In this document: positions 51,106 to 59,576 of the stretch, in pieces
Layout of the letters: each line of letters opens with the position of its first letter
How positions within the stretch are numbered: the first letter of the stretch is position 1
Source: Candidatus Tepidifontimicrobium thermophilum
GTDB taxonomy: Bacteria; Sysuimicrobiota; Sysuimicrobiia; Sysuimicrobiales; Sysuimicrobiaceae
NCBI GenBank assembly: GCA_031296405.1
Contig: JAVKKH010000003.1
Coordinates: 1-64,000 of the forward strand
Length of the DNA stretch: 64,000 nucleotides
Direction: 5' to 3'
Position numbers and translations under genes: made by a program
The notes under the pieces: model-generated
Database searches by the model: none
Seen by the model: the letters and a program-made list of their open reading frames with translations, nothing else
Told to the model about the DNA's origin: nothing

Positions 51106-52782
51106 GTGCGGGTACAGCAGACGCACGAGCGGGCCGCACGCGCGGTGCTGGAGGTCCTGCGGGCGCGGGGCGTCCGGACTGTGTTCGGGCTTCCCGGGAG
51201 CACGGAGGCGGCCCTTCTGGACGCTTTCAGGCAGACCCCCGACCTGCGCTACGTCCTGGCCCTTCAGGAAGGCGTGGCGGTGGCGATGGCGGACGGCTAC
51301 GCGCGGGCGGGCGAGGGTGTGGGGGTGGTGAACCTGCACACCACCGTGGGCACCCTGGCAGGGCTCAGCCTGCTGTACAACGCGTGGCGGGACCGGGTTC
51401 CCCTGGTGGTGCTGGCGTCCCACAAGGACACCCGGATCCTGGGCCGGGGGGGATTCACCTCGCTTCCGGACACCACGGCCCTGGTACGGCCCCTGTGCAA
51501 GTGGGCGCACCAGACCCTCCGGCCGGAGCAAGTGGCGGAGGACGTGGAGCGGGCGTTCCAGCAGGCCACCAGTTCCCCGCCAGGGCCTGCGTACGTGATG
51601 ATTCCTGAGGATCTGCTGGCAGAGGCCTGCCCGTGGACGGCAGTTTCCCCTGCTCCGCGCGCCCTGCCGCCCAGAGCACACCCGGAGGCGGTGCGCGAGC
51701 TGGTGAGGCGGTTGTGGGAGTCGCGGCGGCCGGTGGTGGTGGCCGGCTCCCTCCTGGCGGACGCCGGCCGCGACCTGGCCGTTCGTCTGGCGCACCAGCT
51801 CGCCGCGCCCGTGCTGTGGGAACCGAGGCGGACCCTGGTGCAGGTCCCGTACCCGACCGAGGACCCGCACTTTGTCGGCAGCTACGACGCGCGACACCCT
51901 GCGGTGGCGGAAGCGGATCTGCTGCTTGTCCTGGGAGCGGTGCTGTTCGTCGAGTTCTCGCCCCCGCCAGCTCCGGAGATTCCCCCTCACGTGCAGCTGG
52001 TGCACGTGCACTCTGACGCTGCGGAGCTGGGCAGGCTGTACCCGCCTGCGCTGGCCGTTCACGCGGACCCCGCCCTGGTGGTCCAGGACGTTCTGGAGGT
52101 GATTTCCGCGTACCAGGACCCGCTGGACCGAGCCCGTGTGGAGCGTACCGCGTGGGTGGCGGAGCTGCGGGCCCGCTGGGAGGCGGACCGGCAATCCCTG
52201 GCGGCCCGCGAGGCGCGCAGCGCGCAACTGTCCGCTTACCAGGTGGGTGCGGCCCTCGGAAAGGTGGTGCCGCCCCACACGCTGGTGGTGGAGGAGGCCG
52301 TACGGTCCTCCCCGGCCTTCCTGGAGGGCTACCCGGTGAGGCCGGGCGGCGTACTGCGGACGTCCGGCGGGTCCCTGGGGTGGGGCGTGCCCGCGGCCCT
52401 GGGGGCTCAGATGGCCGTTGCAGGTCGTCCCGTGGTGGCGGTGGTGGGCGACGGCTGCCTGCACTTCACCCCGCAAGCGTTGTGGACCGGCGTGCGACAG
52501 CAGCTCCCCGTGCTGGTGGTGGTGTTGAACAACCGGAAGTATCTGGCGGTGGAGGCAGGGGTGAGGCGGCTGTTGGGTGGCACCGTGGGGGAGGGGACCC
52601 CGGGGATCGAGCTAGCGGGCATCGACCACGTGCAGGTTGCCGCGGGCTACGGCGCCGGCGGGTTCCGGGTGGAAAGCCGGGACCAGCTGGAAGACGTCCT
52701 GCGGGAGGGCTTCGCACGGGCCCATCAGGAGGGACGTCCGTACGTGGTGGACGTGCCGGTCCGCGACGAACCGGGCCCGTAG
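51106..52782 (+). CDS. TPP-dependent decarboxylase family enzyme (benzoylformate decarboxylase/ALS-like)
   Basis: 558 residues in three domains of the acetolactate synthase type. The cofactor-activating glutamate is E55 in LALQEGVAVAMADGYAR, GGSLGWGVPAALG precedes the cofactor site, and the TPP motif runs from G448-D-G450 to a pair of asparagines near 475. The overall look fits benzoylformate decarboxylase or a similar 2-oxoacid decarboxylase, acting on an aryl-2-oxoacid. No regulatory subunit gene is nearby, against acetolactate synthase. GTG at 51106 follows GAGGGGGGA. Confidence 0.87.
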   Translation: MRVQQTHERAARAVLEVLRARGVRTVFGLPGSTEAALLDAFRQTPDLRYVLALQEGVAVAMADGYARAGEGVGVVNLHTTVGTLAGLSLLYNAWRDRVPLVVLASHKDTRILGRGGFTSLPDTTALVRPLCKWAHQTLRPEQVAEDVERAFQQATSSPPGPAYVMIPEDLLAEACPWTAVSPAPRALPPRAHPEAVRELVRRLWESRRPVVVAGSLLADAGRDLAVRLAHQLAAPVLWEPRRTLVQVPYPTEDPHFVGSYDARHPAVAEADLLLVLGAVLFVEFSPPPAPEIPPHVQLVHVHSDAAELGRLYPPALAVHADPALVVQDVLEVISAYQDPLDRARVERTAWVAELRARWEADRQSLAAREARSAQLSAYQVGAALGKVVPPHTLVVEEAVRSSPAFLEGYPVRPGGVLRTSGGSLGWGVPAALGAQMAVAGRPVVAVVGDGCLHFTPQALWTGVRQQLPVLVVVLNNRKYLAVEAGVRRLLGGTVGEGTPGIELAGIDHVQVAAGYGAGGFRVESRDQLEDVLREGFARAHQEGRPYVVDVPVRDEPGP

Positions 52783-52795
52783 GAGGGGGTGGGTT

Positions 52796-53821
52796 GTGAA
52801 CCGGACGCTGCGGAAGGTGTGGGCCGTCCTGGGGGGCGTCCTTCTGGCGGGGGCCCTGGCCCCGGCCACCGCTCAAGCCCCCTTTTCGGGAAAGACCGTC
52901 ACCCTGCTGGTCGGGTTCCCTCCCGGCGGGGGGTACGACCGGCTCGCCCGGATCGTAGCGCGTCACCTCCCGCGGTACCTGCCAGGCAATCCCGCGGTGG
53001 TGGTGCAGAACATGCCCGGGGCAGGCAGCCTCATGGCCGCCAACCACCTGTACAACGTGCTGCGCTCGGACAGCTACACCCTGGGCCTGTTCAACCGGAA
53101 CCTGGTGCTGGCTCAGCTGGCCGGAGTGGAAGGACTCCGGGTGGACGTCCGGCAGTGGCACTGGGTGGGCAGTCTGGCTCAGGAGACGTCGGTCCTCGCG
53201 GTGCGCTCCGAACTCCCGTACCGGCACGTGCTGGAGCTGCGACGTGCGGACCCACCGCCCGTCATCGGGGCCACCGGCACGGGCGACATCACCTACCAGG
53301 TCCCGCTGATGTACAAGGTCTTCCTCCGCCTCAACGTCCGGATCGTGACCGGCTACTCCGGGAGCCCGGAGATCTTCCTGGCCATCGAGAAGAAGGAAGC
53401 GGACGGCATCGGCATCTCGTGGACCAGCCTCCGGCCCCACGCGCAGCGGGGTCTGTTGCGGCCGCTGCTGCGCAGCCTGCCGGGCACCCCCAGGGACCCG
53501 GAGCTGCGGGAGGTCCCCGTGGCGGGCGAGCTGGTCACAGACCCCGTGGGGCGCGGGGTGCTGCGCCTGCAGGACGTGCCGGACCGGATGGCGCGGGCGT
53601 TCGTGGCGCCACCGGGGGCGGACCCCACCGTGGTCAACCTGTACCGGGAGGCGTTCCGACGCATGGCCGCAGACCGCGAGTTCCTGTCCGAGGTCGAGCG
53701 GGCGGGGTTCGAGCCCGCCTTCCTGCCAGCGGAGCAGTGCCTGAGGCTGGTGGAGGAGGTGCTGCGGACGCCGGCGTCGGTGGTGCGGGTGTTCCGGGAG
53801 CTGTTCCGGTTCGGTGGCTAG
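52796..53821 (+). CDS. TctC-type substrate-binding protein, copy 3 (orphan)
   Basis: 341 residues, signal peptide ending PATAQ (about residue 27). Pattern GKTVTLLVGFPPGGGYD, VVVQNMPGAGS and TGYSGSPEIFLAIEKKE, so it is a third paralogue of 34902 and 35934. No tctA or tctB lies beside it, so it must share the channel at 37002-39012 about 14 kb upstream in the same unit. GTG at 52796 follows AGGAGGGGGTGGG. Confidence 0.9.
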   Translation: MNRTLRKVWAVLGGVLLAGALAPATAQAPFSGKTVTLLVGFPPGGGYDRLARIVARHLPRYLPGNPAVVVQNMPGAGSLMAANHLYNVLRSDSYTLGLFNRNLVLAQLAGVEGLRVDVRQWHWVGSLAQETSVLAVRSELPYRHVLELRRADPPPVIGATGTGDITYQVPLMYKVFLRLNVRIVTGYSGSPEIFLAIEKKEADGIGISWTSLRPHAQRGLLRPLLRSLPGTPRDPELREVPVAGELVTDPVGRGVLRLQDVPDRMARAFVAPPGADPTVVNLYREAFRRMAADREFLSEVERAGFEPAFLPAEQCLRLVEEVLRTPASVVRVFRELFRFGG

Positions 53822-53885
53822 ACAGGCGCCTGGGCCGGGCACAGGACCTACGGAGGGAAACCCTGAGGGAGAGGGGGGAGACGGC

Positions 53886-54893
53886 ATGAGGAGGTTGAGG
53901 CTAGCGGTTCAGGTGTGCGCGGTGGTGTTGGGGGTGGCGGTGGCTGCTTCCGCACAGGCACCGCCCGACGTGGTGGCCGCGGCCCGGCGGGAAGGCCGGG
54001 TGGTGGTGTACGGGTCTCTGGAAGCGGACGCCTTCGACGTGATCCGCAAGATCTACGAGCAGCGGTACGGGGTCCCCGTGGAGTACTGGCGCGCCGCCAG
54101 CACGCGGGTACTGGATCGTGCCCTGGCAGAGCACCGCTCCGGCCGGGGTCTTTTCGACGTGGTGCTGACCAACGCGGGCCCCATGAGGATCCTCAAGGCG
54201 CAAGGGGTCTTCCAGAAGTACGTGTCGCCTACCTACGAGGACTTCCCTCCGGCCACCCGGGACCGGGACGGGATCCTGTCGCCTTCCTACCGCATGGTGG
54301 TGATCAGCGTGCTGTACAACACGAGGCTGGTCCGCCCGGAGGAGGCGCCCCGGACGTATGCGGACCTGCTGGACCCCAAGTGGCGGGGCAAGATGGTGAT
54401 GCCGGACCCCACCCTGCACACCACCACGGCCACGTGGCTGGTGAACCTGCGGCGGGTGCTGGGGGCGCAGTGGCGTCCGTTTGTGGAGCGGCTGGGGCAG
54501 CAGGTGGGGCTGGTGGAGTCCTTCCTGCCCGTGGTGCAGAAGCTTGTCGCGGGCGAGTACGCCCTCGGGATCACGTACGTGAAGTACGTGAAGCAGTTCT
54601 CGGAAGCGCCTCTCGACTACGTGCGGTTGAACCCGGTCCTGGCGGACGCGCACCTGGTGGGGCTGGCCCGGAACGCGCCGCACCCCAACGCGGGCAAGCT
54701 CCTGATCGACACCCTGACCTCCCGGGCGGGGCTGCACGCCCTGGCGCAGACGGGGGAGTTCGTCCTGGTCCCCGGGATCTACCCGCCCATCAAGGACGCG
54801 GACAAGCTGCGGGTGGTGTTGATGGAGGACCTGGACGAGCAGGAGTTCAGGAAGGCGCGGGACGAGCTGGGGCCGCTGTTCCGCAGGAGGTAG
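53886..54893 (+). CDS. Iron-type ABC transporter substrate-binding protein, copy 2
   Basis: 335 residues, paralogue of 50083, with signal peptide ending AASAQ, then VVAAARREGRVVVYGSLEAD, FDVVLTNAGPM and GIYPPIKDADKLRVVL. The 64-bp gap upstream is the widest within this long unit and holds GAGGGAGAGGGGGGAG before the ATG. It is followed after 4 nt by the two-domain permease gene. Confidence 0.87.
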   Translation: MRRLRLAVQVCAVVLGVAVAASAQAPPDVVAAARREGRVVVYGSLEADAFDVIRKIYEQRYGVPVEYWRAASTRVLDRALAEHRSGRGLFDVVLTNAGPMRILKAQGVFQKYVSPTYEDFPPATRDRDGILSPSYRMVVISVLYNTRLVRPEEAPRTYADLLDPKWRGKMVMPDPTLHTTTATWLVNLRRVLGAQWRPFVERLGQQVGLVESFLPVVQKLVAGEYALGITYVKYVKQFSEAPLDYVRLNPVLADAHLVGLARNAPHPNAGKLLIDTLTSRAGLHALAQTGEFVLVPGIYPPIKDADKLRVVLMEDLDEQEFRKARDELGPLFRRR

Positions 54894-54897
54894 TGAA

Positions 54898-56631
54898 ATG
54901 CAGCTCGGAGGTGCCGTTAGCCGGACCCTGGCGTGGCCCCGGGCGTGGGGGAGGGCGGACGCCACCGTGTGGATCGGCGGCGGGGTGGGGGTGCTGCTGG
55001 CGTTCCTCACCCTCTACCCCACCGCCATGCTGTTCTACGGCAGCCTGAGCGACGCCCCGGTGGGTACCCTGGGCCGCTTCACCCTCGCCCACTACCGCGC
55101 CGCCTACACCGACCCCGCCACGTACCGGCTCATGGCCAACTCCTTCGTGTTCGCGGCCGGGGCTGCGGGCCTGTCCGTGCTTTTGGGCCTGGCGCTGGCG
55201 TGGATCACCGTACGCACCAACGCGCCCGGCCGGGCCCTGTTCGAACTGGTGGCCCTGGCACCCAACGTGTTGCCGCCGCTGCTGGTGGCCACCTCGTGGA
55301 CCCTCGTCCTGAGTCCCCGTATTGGGATCTTGAACCTCACCCTACTCCGGTGGCTGGGGCTGCCGCCCTTGAACGTGTACAGCCTGGGCGGGATGGTCTT
55401 CGTGGAGGGGCTGGTCCTCACCCCCCTGGCGTTTCTGATCATCGCGGCGGCGTTGCGGGCCATGGACCCGTCCCTGGAGGAGGCCGCACGGCTGGCGGGG
55501 TCGGGTCACCTGGACGCGGCGCGCCGGATCACAGTACCCCTGGTGGTGCCCGCGGTGCTGGCCGCGGGCACCCTGAACTTCGTCCGGGCCATCGAGAGCT
55601 TCGACGTTCCCGCGGTGATCGCCCTGCCCGCAGGCATCGAGGTGTTCAGCACCAAGATCTTCCGGGAGGCGCTGGCCGCCTTCCCGCCCAACCACAACCT
55701 GGCGGCCACCTACGCGGTCAGCCAGCTGGTGATCGCGGTGGCCCTGGTGCTGGTGTACCGCCGGATCACGGGGCTGTCGGAGCGGTACGCCACCATCACG
55801 GGCCGCGGTTACCGGCCGAACGTGGTAGACCTCGGGCGGTGGCGGTACGTGGCCTCAGGCGCGGCCCTGCTGATTCTGGGAGTGCTGGTGGTGGTGCCGT
55901 TCCTGGTGCTCGTGTACGTCTCTTTGCTGCCCTTCTACGAGGTGCCGAGCTGGGAGGTCCTGGGCAGGCTCACGGGCCGGCATTACGCGTTTCTCCTGCA
56001 GAGCGACCGCGCCGCCCGGGCCCTGCGGGTGAGTCTGGCGCTGGCCCTGGGTGGGGCCACCCTGGCCATGCTGCTGGCCAGTTTGGTGGCGTACTTCGCA
56101 GTCCGCCGCCGCGGCCGGCTGACGGGTGCCCTGGAGGCCCTGTCGTTTGTGCCCTGGGCCTTCCCCGGGACGGCCCTGGCCATCGGGTTGCTGTGGGCGT
56201 ACGTACAGCTGCCCCTGCCCATCTACGGGACCGTGTGGATCCTGCTCATCAGCTACGTCACCCGATTCCTGCCCTACGGGTTGCGGCCCATGACGGCCAC
56301 CATGGTGCAGGTGCACCGGGAGCTGGAGGAGTCCAGCCGTGTGTGTGGGGCAGGATTCCTGCGTACCTTCCAGCGGGTGCTGTTGCCCCTCCTGAAGCCG
56401 GGCTTCCTGGCCGGCTGGGCCATCCTGTTTACCATCTACGTGCGGGAGTTCAGTACCTCGGTGTTCCTGTACACGCCGCGCGCGGAGCCCGTGGGACCGC
56501 TGCTGTACCACCTGTGGCAGGACGCGCAGCCCGGGCGCATGGCAGCCCTGGGCGTGGTGGTGAGCCTGATCTGCGTGGTGGTGGTCGGCCTAGCGCGCCG
56601 GTGGGTGGGAGAGGGGAAGACGCTGCGGTAG
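54898..56631 (+). CDS. Iron-type ABC transporter permease, double-length (FbpB/AfuB-like)
   Basis: 577 residues with about 12 helices in two homologous halves, each with an EAA loop: LEEAARLAGSGHLDAARRIT in the first, LEESSRVCGAGFLRTFQRVL in the second. In this family one chain replaces the usual permease dimer. It serves the binding proteins at 50083 and 53886; its ATPase is encoded at 57733-56639 on the other strand, and the two genes end 7 bp apart. ATG at 54898 follows AGGAGGTAG. Confidence 0.92.
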   Translation: MQLGGAVSRTLAWPRAWGRADATVWIGGGVGVLLAFLTLYPTAMLFYGSLSDAPVGTLGRFTLAHYRAAYTDPATYRLMANSFVFAAGAAGLSVLLGLALAWITVRTNAPGRALFELVALAPNVLPPLLVATSWTLVLSPRIGILNLTLLRWLGLPPLNVYSLGGMVFVEGLVLTPLAFLIIAAALRAMDPSLEEAARLAGSGHLDAARRITVPLVVPAVLAAGTLNFVRAIESFDVPAVIALPAGIEVFSTKIFREALAAFPPNHNLAATYAVSQLVIAVALVLVYRRITGLSERYATITGRGYRPNVVDLGRWRYVASGAALLILGVLVVVPFLVLVYVSLLPFYEVPSWEVLGRLTGRHYAFLLQSDRAARALRVSLALALGGATLAMLLASLVAYFAVRRRGRLTGALEALSFVPWAFPGTALAIGLLWAYVQLPLPIYGTVWILLISYVTRFLPYGLRPMTATMVQVHRELEESSRVCGAGFLRTFQRVLLPLLKPGFLAGWAILFTIYVREFSTSVFLYTPRAEPVGPLLYHLWQDAQPGRMAALGVVVSLICVVVVGLARRWVGEGKTLR

Positions 56632-56638
56632 CCGCGCC

Positions 56639-57733
56639 TCAGGTCCCCTGGTCCCGCAGCAGGACCACCTTCTGCGGGTCGAACCGCACCGCCACCCGGT
56701 CGCCTGGAGCCCAGCCGGCCTCCCCGTACGCCAGGAGGGGGAAGTCGCCTAGGTCGATCCGGTACTTGGTGGCGGACCCTTCGAACAGAGCGGAGCGCAC
56801 CACGCCCTGCCACGCCACAGGGTCCGCGCCTGAAGCAGGTCCAACGGTGACGTGCTCCGGGCGGACGCTGGCCAGCACCGACTCTCCCGGGGACACCTCC
56901 ACCCCGTCCGCCCGCGCCTGGATCGTGCCGTGCGCGGTCTCCACCAGCGCGACCCCGCCCTCCACGTGCGCCAGCCTGCCGGGCAGAAGGTTGGTGGTGC
57001 CCAGGAACTGGGCCACGAAGCGGGTGCGGGGCCGCTCGTACAGGTCGCGGGGGGTTCCGACCTCCAGGACCTTCCCGTCCCGCATCACCGCCACCACGTC
57101 CGAAAGCGCCAAAGCCTCGATCTGGTCGTGGGTCACGTACACCGTGGTGATGTTCAGCTGCCGCTGCAGGGCCCGCAGCTCCTCCCGCACTTGCTCCCGG
57201 ACCTTGGCGTCCAGGTTGCTGAGCGGCTCGTCCAGCAGGAGGACCTCCGGCTCGTACACCAGCGCGCGCGCCAGGGCCACCCGCTGCTGCTGGCCGCCGC
57301 TGAGGTACGGTGCGGGCCGGTCCGCCAGGGCCGCCAGCCCCACCAGCTCCAGGGCCGCGTACACCCGCTTGCGGATCTCTGCGGGGTTCACCCGGCGCAC
57401 CCGCAACGGGTAGGCCACGTTCTCGAACACCGTCATGTGGGGCCAGATGGCGTAGGACTGGAACACCATCCCGATGTGCCGCTGCTCCGGAGGGACGAAG
57501 ACCCCCTGAGCCCGGCTGAACACCACCCGGTTGCCGAAGCGGATCTCCCCGTCGTCCGGCCGCTCCAGGCCTGCCAGGCAGCGGAGGGTGGTGGTCTTGC
57601 CGCAGCCGCTGGGCCCGAGCAGGGTCAGGATCTTGCCCTCGGGAGCTTCCAGGGTGACGTCGTCCACGGCCCGCACGCGCTGGCCGCGGAACTCGTACGT
57701 CTTCCGCAAGCCCACCAGCTGGATGTTGGCCAT
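56639..57733 (-). CDS. ABC transporter ATPase, FbpC/PotA type
   Basis: 364 residues. Walker A GPSGCGKTT, Q-loop VFQSYAIWPH, signature LSGGQQQR, Walker B VLLLDEP and switch His in VYVTHDQIEA, then a C-terminal TOBE domain (LASVRPEHVTVG and the last 90 residues). This long form belongs to iron/putrescine-type importers and fits the permease at 54898, although it is the last gene of the opposite minus-strand unit. ATG at 57733 was preferred to the in-frame ATG 57 nt upstream because GGGGGGATC lies before it. Confidence 0.92.
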   Translation of the reverse strand: MANIQLVGLRKTYEFRGQRVRAVDDVTLEAPEGKILTLLGPSGCGKTTTLRCLAGLERPDDGEIRFGNRVVFSRAQGVFVPPEQRHIGMVFQSYAIWPHMTVFENVAYPLRVRRVNPAEIRKRVYAALELVGLAALADRPAPYLSGGQQQRVALARALVYEPEVLLLDEPLSNLDAKVREQVREELRALQRQLNITTVYVTHDQIEALALSDVVAVMRDGKVLEVGTPRDLYERPRTRFVAQFLGTTNLLPGRLAHVEGGVALVETAHGTIQARADGVEVSPGESVLASVRPEHVTVGPASGADPVAWQGVVRSALFEGSATKYRIDLGDFPLLAYGEAGWAPGDRVAVRFDPQKVVLLRDQGT

Positions 57734-57803
57734 ACCGCGATCCCCCCAATCCATGTACGTATTCAGTGGATCCACGGGATCTGTGGCCACCCACCGGCCG
57801 GGT

Positions 57804-59564
57804 TCACCGGGGCGCGCACAGCACCTCCACCAGGGCCGGCCGCCGCTCCTCCGTGCAGACCCGGACCGCCCGCTGGAGGGCAGGGGCCAGTTGGTCGGGG
57901 TCCTCCACCCGTCCTTCCGCGTACACGCCGAAGGACTCCGCCAGCCGGCGGTAGTCCACGTCAGGGTCGTCCAGCCGGATGCCGACCCCCTTGTTCTCCA
58001 CGGGCCGGCCGCGCGCCCGCGCCACCTCCTCCTGGTGCTCCTCGTCGTTGTAGTAGGACCGGTTGTTCACCAGGACCACCAGGACGGGCAGCCGGTGGGC
58101 GCTGGCGGTGTACAGGGCCCCGGGGGTGTACAGGAAGTCGCCCTCGGACTGCAGGTTCACCACCAGGCGGCCGGTGGAACGGTTGGCCAGGCACGCGCCC
58201 AGGGACACACCCATGCCGTAGCCCAGCCCGGCCCCCTCGTTGTAGCCGAGGAAGCAGTCAGGTTCCCGGAACGGCCACAGCCGGCGGGGCCAGCCGCCCA
58301 GCCGTCCGTTGGCCAGCTGCCACGGGTGCTCGCGGATGGCCTGGCCCACCTCGTAGGCCAACCGGGCCAGGGAAATGGGGCGGTCCGCCCAGCGCTCCTG
58401 CAACACCCTGCCGGCGCGCTCCCGGGCACGGCGGTGCACCTCCTGCACAAACCGCCGGCGATCCTCCCGGGCCGAAACACCGGGAGTTGCGCCCAGGCGC
58501 CGGCGGACCCGCTCCACCAGGATCGGCAACGTTACCGAGGTGTCCGCCACCACCGTGAGGTCCGTGGGCTGCATCTGGTTGACGTCGTGCACCCAGGCGC
58601 GGGCGTGCAGGTCGCCCACGGTGACGTGGGCCACGCGGGCGTCCGGCCGCAGCAAGGGCCGGGCCTGCCGGGTGGTGCGGTCCACCGCAGCCCGCAGAGC
58701 GCCGTACAGGTCGTACACCTCCAGGGCCAGGACGAAGTCCGCCCGACCCAGCACCTCCTCCTTCGCGTCGCTGCAGTCCAGGGGGTGGTCCGCGGGGAAG
58801 CTGTGGCGCCGGCCGGTGTCCACCACCGCGGCACCCAGGAGCTCCGCGAGCTCCACCAGGGCCGGCACGGCGGAGGGGTTTCGGCCCACCCGGTCCGCCA
58901 GGAGCACCGGGAACTCCGCCTGCGCCAGCCACTCCGCCAGCTGGTCCACCGCTCCGTCCTCGGGGGCCAGGCGCGTGCTTCGGAGGTAGCGGTCTGGGTC
59001 CGGGATCCGCACGGGTTCCTCCAGCCTGGCTTCCTGCAGCGCCGCGTCATAACACAGGTACACCGGCCCCTGGGGCTCCTGGGTAGCCAGCCGGTACGCG
59101 CGGAGGAAAGACTCGGGGATGGCCGCCAGGCTGGCGGGCTGGTCGTCCCACTTCACGTAGTCCCGGACCAGGTTGGCCTGGAGGTGCGCGGTGTGCACCC
59201 AGTCGATCCACGGCCGCCGCTGCGCCGCGTCCATGGGACCGGTCCCGCCCACCACCAGCACCGGCTCCCGGTCGCACCACGCGTTGAAGATGGCCATGGA
59301 CGCGTGCTGCAGCCCCACCACGTCGTGTACCAGGGCCACCATGGGCCGGTGGGCGGCTTTGGCGTACCCGTGGGCGACCGCTACCGCGATCTCCTCGTGG
59401 GTGCACAGCACCAGCTCGGGGTTCCGGTTGCCCGCATAGTTCACCAGGGAGTCGTGGATCCCGCGGAAGGTAGCGCCGGGGTTCAGGGCGGCGTACTCCA
59501 CGCCACAGCGCCGCATGAGCTCCACGATGAGATCCGAGCCGTATTCCATGGGACGTTCCGTCAA
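57804..59564 (-). CDS. TPP-dependent enzyme, diverged decarboxylase type
   Basis: 586 residues with the three-domain TPP fold. The activating Glu is in CTHEEIAVAVAHGYAK (E57 or E58). The cofactor motif is G475-D476-F477 with N500-N501 at its end, so the usual GDG is GDF. The N-terminal EYAALNPGATFRGIHDSL is quite unlike that of 51106; the two are not recent duplicates. The substrate is unknown; an aryl-2-oxoacid would fit the island. TTG at 59564 follows GGGAGGG; ATG 59549 is an alternative. Confidence 0.8.
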   Translation of the reverse strand: MTERPMEYGSDLIVELMRRCGVEYAALNPGATFRGIHDSLVNYAGNRNPELVLCTHEEIAVAVAHGYAKAAHRPMVALVHDVVGLQHASMAIFNAWCDREPVLVVGGTGPMDAAQRRPWIDWVHTAHLQANLVRDYVKWDDQPASLAAIPESFLRAYRLATQEPQGPVYLCYDAALQEARLEEPVRIPDPDRYLRSTRLAPEDGAVDQLAEWLAQAEFPVLLADRVGRNPSAVPALVELAELLGAAVVDTGRRHSFPADHPLDCSDAKEEVLGRADFVLALEVYDLYGALRAAVDRTTRQARPLLRPDARVAHVTVGDLHARAWVHDVNQMQPTDLTVVADTSVTLPILVERVRRRLGATPGVSAREDRRRFVQEVHRRARERAGRVLQERWADRPISLARLAYEVGQAIREHPWQLANGRLGGWPRRLWPFREPDCFLGYNEGAGLGYGMGVSLGACLANRSTGRLVVNLQSEGDFLYTPGALYTASAHRLPVLVVLVNNRSYYNDEEHQEEVARARGRPVENKGVGIRLDDPDVDYRRLAESFGVYAEGRVEDPDQLAPALQRAVRVCTEERRPALVEVLCAPR

Positions 59565-59576
59565 AGCACCCTCCCG

